Below, piece by piece: positions 51,953 through 61,480 of a stretch of DNA of 64,000 bases. The translations under genes were made by a program, and so were the position numbers. Source of the stretch: Paraburkholderia phenazinium (lineage in GTDB: Bacteria; Pseudomonadota; Gammaproteobacteria; Burkholderiales; Burkholderiaceae); the NCBI RefSeq assembly GCF_900100735.1, contig NZ_FNCJ01000013.1, positions 62,001 to 126,000 of the forward strand, written 5' to 3'. Position 1 is the stretch's first letter; each line of letters opens with the position of its first letter. A model generated the notes under the pieces. That model was not told the DNA's origin and made no database searches. It saw only the letters and a list, made by a program, of their open reading frames with translations.

Positions 51953-54268
51953 CTAGAACGCCGTCCCGATCTGGAACTGGAACTTCTGATACTGGTCGCC
52001 AGCGTGCTTCGTGAGCGGGAAACCCAAGCTCAGCTTGAGCGGCCCGATCGGCGAGATCCACGCGAGACCCGCACCGTACGCATAACGCAGACCGTTCGCG
52101 CCGATACTGTTGCCTTCGTCGCCCCAGACGTTACCGCCGTCGAAGAACGTGAAGACACGCAGCGTGCGGTCGTAGCCCGTGCCCGGCAGCGGGAACGTCA
52201 GTTCGATGTTACCCACCAGCATCTTCGAGCCGCCGATCGGGTCGCCCGTGGTTGCATCGCGCGGACCCAGCGAGCTCGGCTCATAGCCGCGCACCGAACC
52301 GATACCGCCGGCGTAGTAGTTCTTGAAAATCGGGTACGGCTTGCCGTCGAGACCGTTGCCGTAGCCGCCCTGGAAGTTCAGGCCTAGCACAAAGCCGCGC
52401 GCGAACGAGTAGTAATACTGCGCCTGCACGTCCGCCTTATAGTAAGGCGTACTGCCGATCGGCGAACCCCATTCGGCGTTCGCTTGCGTGAAGTAACCGC
52501 GGCTCGGTACCAGTGCGCTGTCGCGGTTATCGCGCGACCAGCCTACCGTCAGCGGAACGTTGTTCGACACGCGGCCGAAGTCGTTCACGTAGTCGATATA
52601 GCTTTGCGGTGTGGTCGAGTCGACGTCCAGACGGTTCTGCTCGAAGCCGAGACCGAAGTAGACCATGTCCGATTCGGAGAACGGAATACCGAACTTCATA
52701 TCCGCGCCCGCCGTGATGATGCGGAAGCTCGTGTCGGTATTGTTCGAGTAGTACAGCGGCTCGCTGGTACGGTAGTAGACGTCGGTAATACGCTTGATGC
52801 CGTCCACCGTGAAGTACGGGTCCACCTGGGTGACCGTCAGCGTACGGAACGTCGTTGCCGTATTGATGTTCACCGCGAGGCTGGTGCCCGAACCGAACAC
52901 GTTGTCCTGCGACACACCCGCCGAAATGATCGGGCCTTCGCCAGAGCCGTAACCGAGACCCAGCGTGACCGAGCCGGTCGGCTTTTCCGTGACCTTGACG
53001 TCCACGTCCACCTGGTCGGCCGTGCCTTCGACCGGCACCGTCGTCACGTCGACGTCGGTAAAGTAGCCAAGACGGTTGATACGGTCCTTCGACAGCGCCA
53101 GACGGCTAGAGTCGAACCACGAGCTTTCGAGCTGGCGCATTTCCCGGCGCACCACTTCGTCACGTGTGCGGGTGTTGCCAACGATGTTGATGCGGCGCAC
53201 ATAGACGCGGCGGCTCGGATCGACTTGCAGCGTCAGGTCGACCGTGTGGTGTTGCTGGTCGATCTGCGGCAGCGCGTTGACCGTGGCGAACGCATAACCA
53301 TATTCACCGAGCTTGTCGACCACCGCCTTGGTGGCGGCCTTCAGCTTCGCAGCCGAGAAGCGGTCACCCGGTTTGATCTTGACGAGCTTGGTCAGCTCCG
53401 CTTCGCGGTCCAGCAGGTTGCCGGCCAGATGGATGCCGGAAATCGTGTACGGCTCGCCCTCGTGCAGGGTGAGCGTCAGGTACATGTCCTTCTTGTCCGG
53501 CGACAGCGAGACCTGGGTCGAATCGATGTTGAACTCGAGGTAGCCGCGGTCGAGATAGTACGAGCGGATGTTCTCGAGGTCGGTGGTCAGCTTGTCTTTC
53601 GAGTACAGGTCGTTCTTCGTGTACCACGAGAACCAGTTCGGCGTGGACTGCTGCATTTCGTCACGCAGCGTGCCGTCGCTGAACACCTTGTTACCGATGA
53701 AGTTGACCTGGCGGATCTTCGCGCTCGGACCTTCGATCACCGAAAACAGCAGGCCGACGCGATCGCGGTCGATCGGCGTGACCGTCGTCGTGACTTCGGC
53801 TGCATAGTAGCCGTGCGTCAGGTACTGGCGTTTCAGTTCCTGCTGGGCGCGGTCGACCAGCGACTTGTCGTAATAGCGGCCCAGCGACAGCCCGACCGAG
53901 TTCAGCGCCTTGGTCAGGTTGTCCTTGTCGAATTCGTGCAGACCCGAAAAATCGATCGTGCCGATCGCGGGGCGTTCCTGCACCTGCACCACCACGACAT
54001 CGCCTTCGGTCGAGATCTTGACGTCGTTGAAGAAGCCCGTCGCATACAGCGCACGGATGGCTTCAGAGGCCTTGTCGTCGGTGAAGGTGTCGCCCTGCTT
54101 GATGGGCAGATACGCGAAAACGGTGTTGGGTTCGACGCGTTGCAGGCCTTCGAGGCGGATGTCGCGAACCACGAACGGGGTGGTGGCAAAGGCCGAGACT
54201 GCTGTAGCGCTCAGGCCAATAAATGTCAGCGCCCTGGAGCAGCGGGCCGTTAGTGTTTGAACCTTCAT
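51953..54268 (-). CDS. bamA: BamA-type outer-membrane assembly protein
   Basis: A 771-residue Omp85 protein. Signal peptide MKVQTLTARCSRALTFIG...FA, five POTRA domains (about 28-345) and a 16-stranded barrel with the conserved VRGYEPSSLGPRD loop. The C-terminus FQFQIGTAF ends in Phe, as in outer-membrane barrels. It is full length and apparently intact. The usual neighbours of bamA (dxr, rseP, skp, lpxD, fabZ) are absent, suggesting this is a second copy. Confidence 0.9.
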   Translation of the reverse strand: MKVQTLTARCSRALTFIGLSATAVSAFATTPFVVRDIRLEGLQRVEPNTVFAYLPIKQGDTFTDDKASEAIRALYATGFFNDVKISTEGDVVVVQVQERPAIGTIDFSGLHEFDKDNLTKALNSVGLSLGRYYDKSLVDRAQQELKRQYLTHGYYAAEVTTTVTPIDRDRVGLLFSVIEGPSAKIRQVNFIGNKVFSDGTLRDEMQQSTPNWFSWYTKNDLYSKDKLTTDLENIRSYYLDRGYLEFNIDSTQVSLSPDKKDMYLTLTLHEGEPYTISGIHLAGNLLDREAELTKLVKIKPGDRFSAAKLKAATKAVVDKLGEYGYAFATVNALPQIDQQHHTVDLTLQVDPSRRVYVRRINIVGNTRTRDEVVRREMRQLESSWFDSSRLALSKDRINRLGYFTDVDVTTVPVEGTADQVDVDVKVTEKPTGSVTLGLGYGSGEGPIISAGVSQDNVFGSGTSLAVNINTATTFRTLTVTQVDPYFTVDGIKRITDVYYRTSEPLYYSNNTDTSFRIITAGADMKFGIPFSESDMVYFGLGFEQNRLDVDSTTPQSYIDYVNDFGRVSNNVPLTVGWSRDNRDSALVPSRGYFTQANAEWGSPIGSTPYYKADVQAQYYYSFARGFVLGLNFQGGYGNGLDGKPYPIFKNYYAGGIGSVRGYEPSSLGPRDATTGDPIGGSKMLVGNIELTFPLPGTGYDRTLRVFTFFDGGNVWGDEGNSIGANGLRYAYGAGLAWISPIGPLKLSLGFPLTKHAGDQYQKFQFQIGTAF

Positions 54269-54364
54269 GCAGGATAAGCGACAAGAATTCAATGCAACAT
54301 GGGAACCGCCGCCGCTTGATTTCCAATCTCTGGCCCACGGCGCGGATGGGGATGTCTCTTGGGT

Positions 54365-54763
54365 CTACTGCAGTCTGATGCCGGAGGTGTCACCGATGGG
54401 CGCGAGCCCGGTAGCAACCGCCAGCACTTCCGTCATATGGCGTGCTTGCGAGCGAGGCACCTGGAACGACAATTCGGCACCGCCCGACAGGCGGAAGGTC
54501 ATGACCAGGTGCGGCGTTTCGCCTGCATCCTTGCCGATTTCCCATGCTTCGCACGGCATCGCAAACTTCACGCTCTGTTTCTTTTGACGGATACGTTCCG
54601 ACCAGCCAATCGCGTTCGATACAGCCGCCAGCAACTGGTGCATCACCGAGCAATGCAAGGCAATCGGGTCGGGCTGATTACTTTGCAGCATCAGATACTG
54701 ACCGTCCTCCGTCAGCTCGAATCCGTGGAGCGAGTCGATCGCGAGGGCCACCGTCTGGGACAT
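54365..54763 (-). CDS. Conserved hypothetical protein, 132 aa
   Basis: A soluble 132-residue protein starting MSQTVALAIDSLHGFELTEDG, ending GDTSGIRLQ. No signal peptide or membrane helix. I do not recognise a domain. It lies 97 bp upstream of the bamA-type gene on the same strand and may be cotranscribed. Codon use matches the neighbours, so I consider it real. Confidence 0.75.
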   Translation of the reverse strand: MSQTVALAIDSLHGFELTEDGQYLMLQSNQPDPIALHCSVMHQLLAAVSNAIGWSERIRQKKQSVKFAMPCEAWEIGKDAGETPHLVMTFRLSGGAELSFQVPRSQARHMTEVLAVATGLAPIGDTSGIRLQ

Positions 54764-55246
54764 ACAAAGACTCCAGGATAAAGCCAGTTCGGGAGTATAG
54801 AACGGAATAGCCCCTGAGCGACCTACCTAGACTCCATACGGTTTACTTCAGCTCTATTACAAAATTCATACATTCCCTACGGTCACACTTACTCTCTCCG
54901 AGCATGCCCAGAGAATTTTCATACCATAGCACGAAAAATCTCGAACGCAACATTCTGGATGCCCGGAGCGACAACAACAAGCTTCTCAATCCAGGTATTC
55001 ACCTGAATCTAACGATAGTCCCGCAGCAGCGCGCCGGTTCGAGCGGCAATTTTCTCTGGCAGACGCCGGTGAAGGACGCTCAGACGTATGCAAACCGTAA
55101 TTTTACTACAAAGCGCATCGTAATATAGATTACGGGGCATTCTGGCACAAGCCTCGCGGCCGATTGGATAAATTTGTGAGACCTGCGGCCGGGAGGTTGC
55201 AAGAAACAGACAAGCTCGGGCCGCACGGCGCCCGAATCGCTGTGGC
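54764..55246. other. AT-rich intergenic region
   Basis: About 480 bp, clearly AT-richer than its surroundings. Only a 74-codon rightward frame (54904-55128) without family similarity or Shine-Dalgarno is open, and I do not accept it as a gene. CGTAAT-4-ATTACG (about 55119-55134) is a small dyad. Promoters of the 132-aa gene are probably here. Confidence 0.45.
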
Positions 55247-56143
55247 TTACAGGCGTTCGTTCATCAAGCGTGCGGCGAGGAAGTCGATCAGGAGGCGCGT
55301 GCGCGCCGGCAACTTGCGGGTACGCAGCCACAGCGCGTGCAGCGGCAACCCGGCAGGCTCATAGTCAGGCAGCACCAGTTCGACCCGCCCCGCCTCCAGC
55401 CAGTCGCGGATCTGCCAGAACGCCGCGAGCCCGATCCCCATACCCGCGGCCACGCCCGCGTTGACCGCCGCCACCCGGTCACTGTCGAAACGGCCGGACA
55501 CGTTGACCGCGATCTCCTCGCCCTGGCGCGAGCGGAAGGTCCACCGCGACGGGTTCGGCAGGCCGGTGCGAACCACACACGCGTGACTAGCCAGGTCTTG
55601 CGGACGCAGCGGCCTGCCGTGCTGCGCGAGATAGCCAGGCGCCGCGTATGCGACCCGTCTGATGGTGCCGAGGCGCCGCGCGACGAGTCGCGAATCGGGC
55701 GTCTCGCCGATGCGGATCGTGACATCCGCACCGCTTTCGCTCGGGTCGCGAAAGTCGTCGCTCAGTTCGAGCGACAGCGTCAGGCCTGGATGACGCTGCA
55801 GGAACTCCCCTGCCAGCGGGGCGACATAGGCCGGGCCGAACAGCGTCGGAGCGTTGACGCGCAAGCGGCCGGCGAGCTGTTGCGCCTCTTCGGCCAGTTC
55901 CGTACGGGCCAGCTCGAGCTCGGCGAACGCACCTTTGACGCGCTCGTAAAACCGCACCCCGGCTGGACTCGGATGACAGGTACGCGTGGTGCGCACGATC
56001 AGCGTCGCCCCGTGCGCTTTCTCGAGCATCTGCAGCGACCGGCTGACCGCCTGCAGCGAGCGGCCGAGCCGGCGCGCCGCGTTCGTCAGACTGCCCTCTT
56101 CAACAACGGCCACCAGCGTTTCGAGTTCCCGCAACGCATCCAT
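55247..56143 (-). CDS. LysR family transcriptional regulator (divergent to MFS)
   Basis: A 298-residue LTTR: a helix-turn-helix (about 1-60, SLTNAARRLGRSLQAVSRSLQMLEKAHG) and a full effector domain. ATG 56143 follows GGGAGA at about 8 nt. Divergently oriented to an MFS transporter with 104 bp between the starts, so it likely controls the transporter and possibly the hydrolase behind it. Confidence 0.92.
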   Translation of the reverse strand: MDALRELETLVAVVEEGSLTNAARRLGRSLQAVSRSLQMLEKAHGATLIVRTTRTCHPSPAGVRFYERVKGAFAELELARTELAEEAQQLAGRLRVNAPTLFGPAYVAPLAGEFLQRHPGLTLSLELSDDFRDPSESGADVTIRIGETPDSRLVARRLGTIRRVAYAAPGYLAQHGRPLRPQDLASHACVVRTGLPNPSRWTFRSRQGEEIAVNVSGRFDSDRVAAVNAGVAAGMGIGLAAFWQIRDWLEAGRVELVLPDYEPAGLPLHALWLRTRKLPARTRLLIDFLAARLMNERL

Positions 56144-56247
56144 GCCCAATTCTCCCGTTTAACGTGATTATGTCTCCCTCTCTAGGCCAATTATGTTTTG
56201 CAAACGTGAGAGTAGCATCGAAAGCTCCTTCACTAGCCGAACTGACC

Positions 56248-57483
56248 ATGACCGCTCCTTTGTTCGAGAACTCAGTGGAAGCGAACGGCGTGGCGCCCTT
56301 CGCAAGCCATGTCCCGACCCTGCGTTTTGCCCTGATGGTGGCCGTCGCGGTCCTGCCGCTCTATGCCTCGCAGACCTTGATCCCGGCGCTGAACGCGTCA
56401 CTGCATCTCGGTTCTGCGATCACGCTCGTCACGGCCTTGACCCTGCTCGGCTATGCCGTGGGCCTGGTGTTGCTGGTGCCGCTGGTCGACCGCTGGCCGA
56501 ACCGGGCCTTGATCGCCGGCACGCTGTCCGCCCAGGTGGTGTGCCTCGCCGTCGCCGCGGCAGCGCCGAGCGCCGCGCTGTTTCTCTGCGCGTCCTTCGC
56601 GGTAGGCGTAAGCGCAAGCGCGGTGCAGATGCTGGTGCCAGCGGCCGCGTCGCTCGCGCCGCCGCAGGCACGCGGCAAGGTAGTCGGCAACGTGATGAGC
56701 GGGCTGATGCTCGGCATCCTGCTCTCGCGGCCGCTCGCCAGCATCGTGGGCGGCGCCTTCGGCTGGCGCGGCTTTTTCGCCGCCGACGCCGTACTGGTTG
56801 CCGCCGCCACGCTGCTGGTGGTGCCGCGGCTGCCGGATATTCGCCCGAGCGGCGCGCCTTCGTATGCCGCGCTGATCGCCTCGATGGGCCGGCTGATCGC
56901 GACCGAACCGGTGCTGCGCCAGCGTGCGCTTTACCAGGGACTGCTGATGGCCGGCTTCAACGCATTCTGGAGCAGCGTCGCGGTCGTGCTGACGCGCACA
57001 CCCCTCAACCTCGACACCACGCACATCGCGCTGTTCGCGCTGGCGGGCGGCGGCAGCGTGATCGTTGCGCCGCTGGCCGGGCGTCTGGGAGACCGAGGGC
57101 ATACCACGCGGACGACGGCTGTCGCGCATTGCATCACGCTCGTGGCGACAGTCTGCGCCGCTTGCGCGTTGGGCGGCATGCCGCGCGGCGTGTCGATTGG
57201 GTTGCTGGTGGTGGCCGCCTGCGCGATCGACGGCGGCGTCATCGCCGATCAAGCACTTGGCCGGCGCGCGATCAACCTGCTCGCGCCGCAGTCGCGCGGA
57301 CGCGTGAACGGCCTGTACACGGGGCTCTTTTTCATCGGTAGCGCCTGCGGCGCGGCGATCGCGGGTCCGGCGCTGGCGCGCTGGGGCTGGCCCGGCGTAT
57401 GCACGGCGACCTTCATCTTCTTCGCCGCAGCCGCGCTGCTGCACATCGTCGACCGGTTGCGTGCGAACGCTCCCGGCCGGTGA
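56248..57483 (+). CDS. MFS transporter (YnfM/AraJ-like)
   Basis: A 411-residue major facilitator with 12 predicted helices. The N-terminal half includes LPLYASQTLIPALNASL and the loop VDRWPNRALIAGTLSAQ; ARGKVVGNVMSGLMLGILLSRPLASI resembles the YnfM group. Probably a drug or metabolite exporter. ATG 56248 is the most likely start. It is followed by an alpha/beta hydrolase 55 bp downstream. Confidence 0.9.
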   Translation: MTAPLFENSVEANGVAPFASHVPTLRFALMVAVAVLPLYASQTLIPALNASLHLGSAITLVTALTLLGYAVGLVLLVPLVDRWPNRALIAGTLSAQVVCLAVAAAAPSAALFLCASFAVGVSASAVQMLVPAAASLAPPQARGKVVGNVMSGLMLGILLSRPLASIVGGAFGWRGFFAADAVLVAAATLLVVPRLPDIRPSGAPSYAALIASMGRLIATEPVLRQRALYQGLLMAGFNAFWSSVAVVLTRTPLNLDTTHIALFALAGGGSVIVAPLAGRLGDRGHTTRTTAVAHCITLVATVCAACALGGMPRGVSIGLLVVAACAIDGGVIADQALGRRAINLLAPQSRGRVNGLYTGLFFIGSACGAAIAGPALARWGWPGVCTATFIFFAAAALLHIVDRLRANAPGR

Positions 57484-57538
57484 TCGCGACCGGTGTACCG
57501 AGCCGCGCTCTCCCACCATCCCTTAAGGAGGTTCTGTG

Positions 57539-58432
57539 ATGCCATCCACTCGCGCAGACATGCGTTACCAAAGCGTCGACATCGACGGACTCGACATCTT
57601 CTACCGCGAAGCCGGGCGTGCCGATGCTCCTGTCATTCTTCTGTTGCACGGATTCCCGTCATCGTCGCGCATGTACGAGACGTTAATGCCCCTGCTCGCG
57701 CCGCACTACCGGTTGATTGCGCCGGACTACCCGGGCTTCGGTCATAGCAGCGCGCCGTCTCCCGGCGCGTTTCGCTACACCTTCGATCAGCTCGCCCAGG
57801 TGATGATCCGCTTCACCGAACGACTTGGACTCACCCGCTATGCGCTGTTCGTGCAGGACTACGGCGGCCCGGTTGGTTTCCGGCTGGCGCTCGCACATCC
57901 GGAACGCGTCGCGGCGCTGATCGTACAGAACGCGGTCGCCCATGAAGAAGGCCTTGGACCGTTATGGGAGACCCGCAAAGCGTTCTGGCGCGAGCGAGCC
58001 ACGCACGAAGCGGCGCTGCGCGCCAACCTGCTGTCGTTCGAGGCGACCCGGTTGCGCCATGTCGGCCGCAGCCCGCATCCCGAGCGCTACGATCCGGATA
58101 GCTGGCACGACGAGTTTGCGTTTCTGTCGCGCCCCGGCCAGATCGACATCCAGACCGAGCTCTTTTACGACTATCGGACCAATGTCGAAAGCTACCCGCA
58201 GTGGCAGCGGTACCTGCGCGAGCACCGGCCTGCTACCCTCGTGTTGTGGGGCAAATACGATCCGTCGTTCGCGATCGAAGGCGCGCACGCCTACCGGCGC
58301 GATGTGCCCGAAGCGGAGGTTCATCTGCTGGAGGGCGGGCATTTCGTGCTCGACGAAGCGTGCGACGAAGTTGCGCAGCATACGACGCGGTTTCTTGCCA
58401 GGCTGGAAATGCGAACGGGTTCGTCTGCTTGA
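57539..58432 (+). CDS. Alpha/beta hydrolase with Asp nucleophile
   Basis: A 297-residue alpha/beta hydrolase. The oxyanion motif HGFP is at 37-40, and the nucleophile position in FVQDYGG is Asp107, not Ser, as in epoxide hydrolases and haloalkane/haloacetate dehalogenases. Classical haloalkane dehalogenases have Trp after the Asp; here it is Tyr. The His is in EGGHFVLDE. A perfect Shine-Dalgarno (AAGGAGGT) lies 7 nt before ATG 57539. Probably cotranscribed with the MFS gene. Confidence 0.88.
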   Translation: MPSTRADMRYQSVDIDGLDIFYREAGRADAPVILLLHGFPSSSRMYETLMPLLAPHYRLIAPDYPGFGHSSAPSPGAFRYTFDQLAQVMIRFTERLGLTRYALFVQDYGGPVGFRLALAHPERVAALIVQNAVAHEEGLGPLWETRKAFWRERATHEAALRANLLSFEATRLRHVGRSPHPERYDPDSWHDEFAFLSRPGQIDIQTELFYDYRTNVESYPQWQRYLREHRPATLVLWGKYDPSFAIEGAHAYRRDVPEAEVHLLEGGHFVLDEACDEVAQHTTRFLARLEMRTGSSA

Positions 58433-58454
58433 CGGTAGAGTGGACCGCAAACCG

Positions 58455-60263
58455 TCAAGCCGACTCATGCCCCAACGGCTCCAGCAGGTTGCGCAGCGCC
58501 GCCAGGTTCAGCGGGCGCGCGAACCAGAACCCCTGGACTTCGTCGCAGCCCAGCTCGCGCAGCCGCTCGGCCTGCTCCTCGGTCTCCACGCCCTCCGCCG
58601 TGACACGGAGTTTCAAGGCGTGCGCCATGGCGATGATCGCGCCGACCAGCGCGGCGCATTGCGGATCGGTCGTCATTCGGATCACGAACGATCTGTCGAT
58701 CTTCAGGCGGTTCAGCGGAAAGCGCGTGAGGTACGCGAGACTCGAATAGCCGGTGCCGAAATCGTCCACCGCCACGTCGACACCCAGCTTGCGCAGCGCG
58801 TGCAGCGTCTGCAGCGCCTGCTCGGTATCGCCCAGCAGGACGCCCTCGGTGATCTCCACTTCGAGGTAGGACGGATCGAGCGCGGCGTCCTGCAACGCGC
58901 TTTCGATCGTCGCCAGCAGGTTCTGCCGCTGGAACTGCTGTGGCGACACGTTCACCGCCACCCGCGGCAAGCTGCCGGTGAGCCGCAGCAACTTGCCTGC
59001 ATCGCGGCAGGCGGTGCGAATCACCCATTCGCCGATCCGCTCGATCAAGCCCGTTTCCTCCGCCACCGGCACGAACTCGGCCGGACTGATCAGGCCGCGC
59101 TCCGGATGACGCCAGCGCAGCAAGGTTTCTACCTGGGTGATGCGCCCGGTCGCGAGCGTGATCTGCGGCTGATAGACCAGATGCAATTGCTGACGGTCGA
59201 GCGCCTCGCGCAGCATGGTCTCGAGTTCGAAGCGGCGCGCGGCCTGGCCCTCGAGCGCCGCCGAGAAGCGCCGCACGACGTTGCCGCCCGCTCCGCTCGC
59301 CGCCGACAGCGCGACGTGGGCCCGCCGCATCAGCGTCGGCACATCGTCGCCATCCTCCGGATAAGCTGCGCTGCCGAAGCTTGCGGTGATGGTGACCGGT
59401 GTGCCCGAGCAGTCGATCGGCTCGGCGATGCGGGCGAGCGCCGCAGCCGCCAGCGCATCGGCTGCGGCACCTGTCTCGTTGACCAGCAACGCGAATTGCG
59501 TGCCGCTCACCGAGGCGATCGTCCCTTCGTAGGCAATCAGGCTGCGCAGGCGCTCGCCGACAATCTGCAACACCAGTTCGGCCGCGTAGGAGCCCAGCGC
59601 GTCGCGCACTTTGCGCAAGGTGTTCAGTTCGACCAGCAGCACGGTAAAGCTCGCGCCGTCACGCCGGCAGCGCGTCAGCGTGAGGTCGAGCCGCTCGGCA
59701 AAGAGCGTCTGGTTCGGCAGACGCGTGACGCCATCGTGGTGCGACACGTACCAGAGCCTCGCTTCTGACTGCGCATAGCGCGTCATCTCGACTGCGATAC
59801 CCACATAGCCGGCTGGATTGAGGCGAGCGCCGTCATCGAAAGCGACGGGTTCGTCGGCACGGTGAGGTTTCGGCGCTACCGCCGGGTCGCCTGCCGGGAG
59901 TGGCGAAAGTGGCGAGAGGGCCAGCATGACCGGGATGCGGGTGTTATTGCGCCGTACGTAGGTCCATTCGCTTTCGTAGCGGGTGGGGGCCATGACGGAG
60001 CCAGGCGAGACCGAGCCCGGCGTACCCACGCCCCAGCTTCCGACGCCTGGCAGCTCCGCGCGCCGCCTCGCGAGCTCTGCCGGATCGTGCAGCGAATCGA
60101 AACTGCGCCGGCCGATCAATTCCTCGGCCCGGTATCCGGTCAACTGCTCGTAGGCGGCGTTGACGTAGCGGAACCTGCCGTCCGCCGCGCAGATGAAGGC
60201 GCCATACGGCGCGGCGGCGAGCGCGCTCTCGTGCAGCAGCGTTTCGGCATTGCGATCTGGCAT
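58455..60263 (-). CDS. PAS-GGDEF-EAL protein, probable c-di-GMP phosphodiesterase
   Basis: A 602-residue cytoplasmic signalling protein: a PAS domain (about 15-150, PYGAFICAADGRFRYVNAAYEQLTGY), a GGDEF domain and an EAL domain. The GGDEF active-site loop reads SGTQF, so cyclase activity is unlikely. The EAL part is intact: ETLLRWRHP, NVSPQQF, ITEGVLLGD, DDFGTGYSSLAYL and KIDRSFV. It should hydrolyse c-di-GMP, with PAS as sensor. ATG 60263 is preferred. Confidence 0.92.
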   Translation of the reverse strand: MPDRNAETLLHESALAAAPYGAFICAADGRFRYVNAAYEQLTGYRAEELIGRRSFDSLHDPAELARRRAELPGVGSWGVGTPGSVSPGSVMAPTRYESEWTYVRRNNTRIPVMLALSPLSPLPAGDPAVAPKPHRADEPVAFDDGARLNPAGYVGIAVEMTRYAQSEARLWYVSHHDGVTRLPNQTLFAERLDLTLTRCRRDGASFTVLLVELNTLRKVRDALGSYAAELVLQIVGERLRSLIAYEGTIASVSGTQFALLVNETGAAADALAAAALARIAEPIDCSGTPVTITASFGSAAYPEDGDDVPTLMRRAHVALSAASGAGGNVVRRFSAALEGQAARRFELETMLREALDRQQLHLVYQPQITLATGRITQVETLLRWRHPERGLISPAEFVPVAEETGLIERIGEWVIRTACRDAGKLLRLTGSLPRVAVNVSPQQFQRQNLLATIESALQDAALDPSYLEVEITEGVLLGDTEQALQTLHALRKLGVDVAVDDFGTGYSSLAYLTRFPLNRLKIDRSFVIRMTTDPQCAALVGAIIAMAHALKLRVTAEGVETEEQAERLRELGCDEVQGFWFARPLNLAALRNLLEPLGHESA

Positions 60264-60415
60264 GACGCTATCCCGCCCTCTCAGTGATTCGAATGACAAC
60301 ACCCGCAACCGGAACGCCTCCCGAGCACCACTCCGGTTGAGCCGCCAAGCGATGAGCGGCGCATAACGCGAATCTGATCACAACGGCTTTTGTGCAGCCA
60401 TCCGCATTTACGCCG

Positions 60416-61333
60416 TCATGCCACGGGCTGCGCGCGGGTAGCACGCTCGGCGAGATGGTCGACCATGCGCTGGGCGGCCGGCTGCAACGCGTCGAAATCC
60501 CGGTAGCACACCACGAAGCGGCGCCGCGCCCACGCGTCGGTGAGCGGAATCAACTGGATGCCGAGCGTCGGGCGATACGCGTCGCCCACTTCGACCGGCA
60601 CGACGCTGATGCCGAGGTTGGCCGCGACAACCCTGAACGCCGCATCGAAATTCGACACGATCACCCGGTACGAAACCGTGTGTCCCGCCCGGGCCGCCGC
60701 GCGTTGCAGCATCGTATGCACGGCGGTGGACGGCGGCAGGCCAACGTGGTCGTAGCCGAGCGTCTGTTCGAAGGACACGCTCGCGCGGCTTGCCAGCGGA
60801 TGCCCCGGATGAACCGCCAGCGCCAGCCGGTCCTGGCGGTAGGGGCGCACCTGCAGGCCTTCCAGATCGACGTTGTCCCAGCACACCCCCACCGACGCCG
60901 CCCCTTCGCGCAACTGCCGCACCAGATCCGCCGAGATCCGTTCCTCGATGTCCACCTTGATGTTCCGGTTGGCGGGCTCGCGCATGAAGGCGGCGACATC
61001 GTCCAGCAGCGCCTCCGCGATTGCCGAAGCCGACGCGCACAGGCTCACGCGCCCGGCCAGCCCGGCGCTGAACGCGGCCACGTCGGTGGCGATCCGCTCC
61101 ATGGTGAACAGCATGCTGCGTGCATGTTCGAGCAACACCAGACCGGCCGGCGTAGGCTGCACGCCGCGCCGCGAACGGGTCAGGAGCGGCACGCCGAGTT
61201 CGTTCTCCAACTGGGCGATACGCTTGCTGACCGCCGACGGTTCGATATGTTCTTCTTCGGCGGCGCGCGCCATGTTGCGGTGCTCGCACACCGCCACCAG
61301 CAGGCGCAGCGTCTTCAGGTCGATGTCGCGCAT
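60416..61333 (-). CDS. LysR family regulator of the mvaB cassette
   Basis: A 305-residue LTTR starting MRDIDLKTLRLLVAVCEH, with a helix-turn-helix (HIEPSAVSKRIAQLENELGVPLLTRSRRGVQPT) and a normal effector domain. It is divergent from the HMG-CoA lyase gene, with a perfect 8-3-8 palindrome between, and is the likely activator of that cassette. A longer start would run into the palindrome. Confidence 0.93.
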   Translation of the reverse strand: MRDIDLKTLRLLVAVCEHRNMARAAEEEHIEPSAVSKRIAQLENELGVPLLTRSRRGVQPTPAGLVLLEHARSMLFTMERIATDVAAFSAGLAGRVSLCASASAIAEALLDDVAAFMREPANRNIKVDIEERISADLVRQLREGAASVGVCWDNVDLEGLQVRPYRQDRLALAVHPGHPLASRASVSFEQTLGYDHVGLPPSTAVHTMLQRAAARAGHTVSYRVIVSNFDAAFRVVAANLGISVVPVEVGDAYRPTLGIQLIPLTDAWARRRFVVCYRDFDALQPAAQRMVDHLAERATRAQPVA

Positions 61334-61356
61334 GGTGGTCTCCCGGATGGTTTGTG

Positions 61357-61375
61357 GGTTTCCCGATGGGAAACC
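61357..61375. promoter_or_regulatory. Palindrome between lysR and mvaB
   Basis: GGTTTCCC-GAT-GGGAAACC, a perfect 19-bp dyad located 23 bp before the lysR start and 105 bp before the lyase start. It is a strong candidate operator for the LysR protein; the common LTTR T-N11-A core is satisfied inside it. Confidence 0.65.
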
Positions 61376-61480
61376 TAACGGTTCCAAAATACCTCTTTAT
61401 AGAAGTTCTGGAATGCCTCAAGTTAGCACAATGCCAGCCGCAAGAGACTGGTGAGGCCCCAGCACTTAGGAGACACCCTC

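Noticed and set aside
54904..55128. 74-codon ORF in an AT-rich gap
   Set aside because: No Shine-Dalgarno, no recognisable family, and codon use unlike neighbours.
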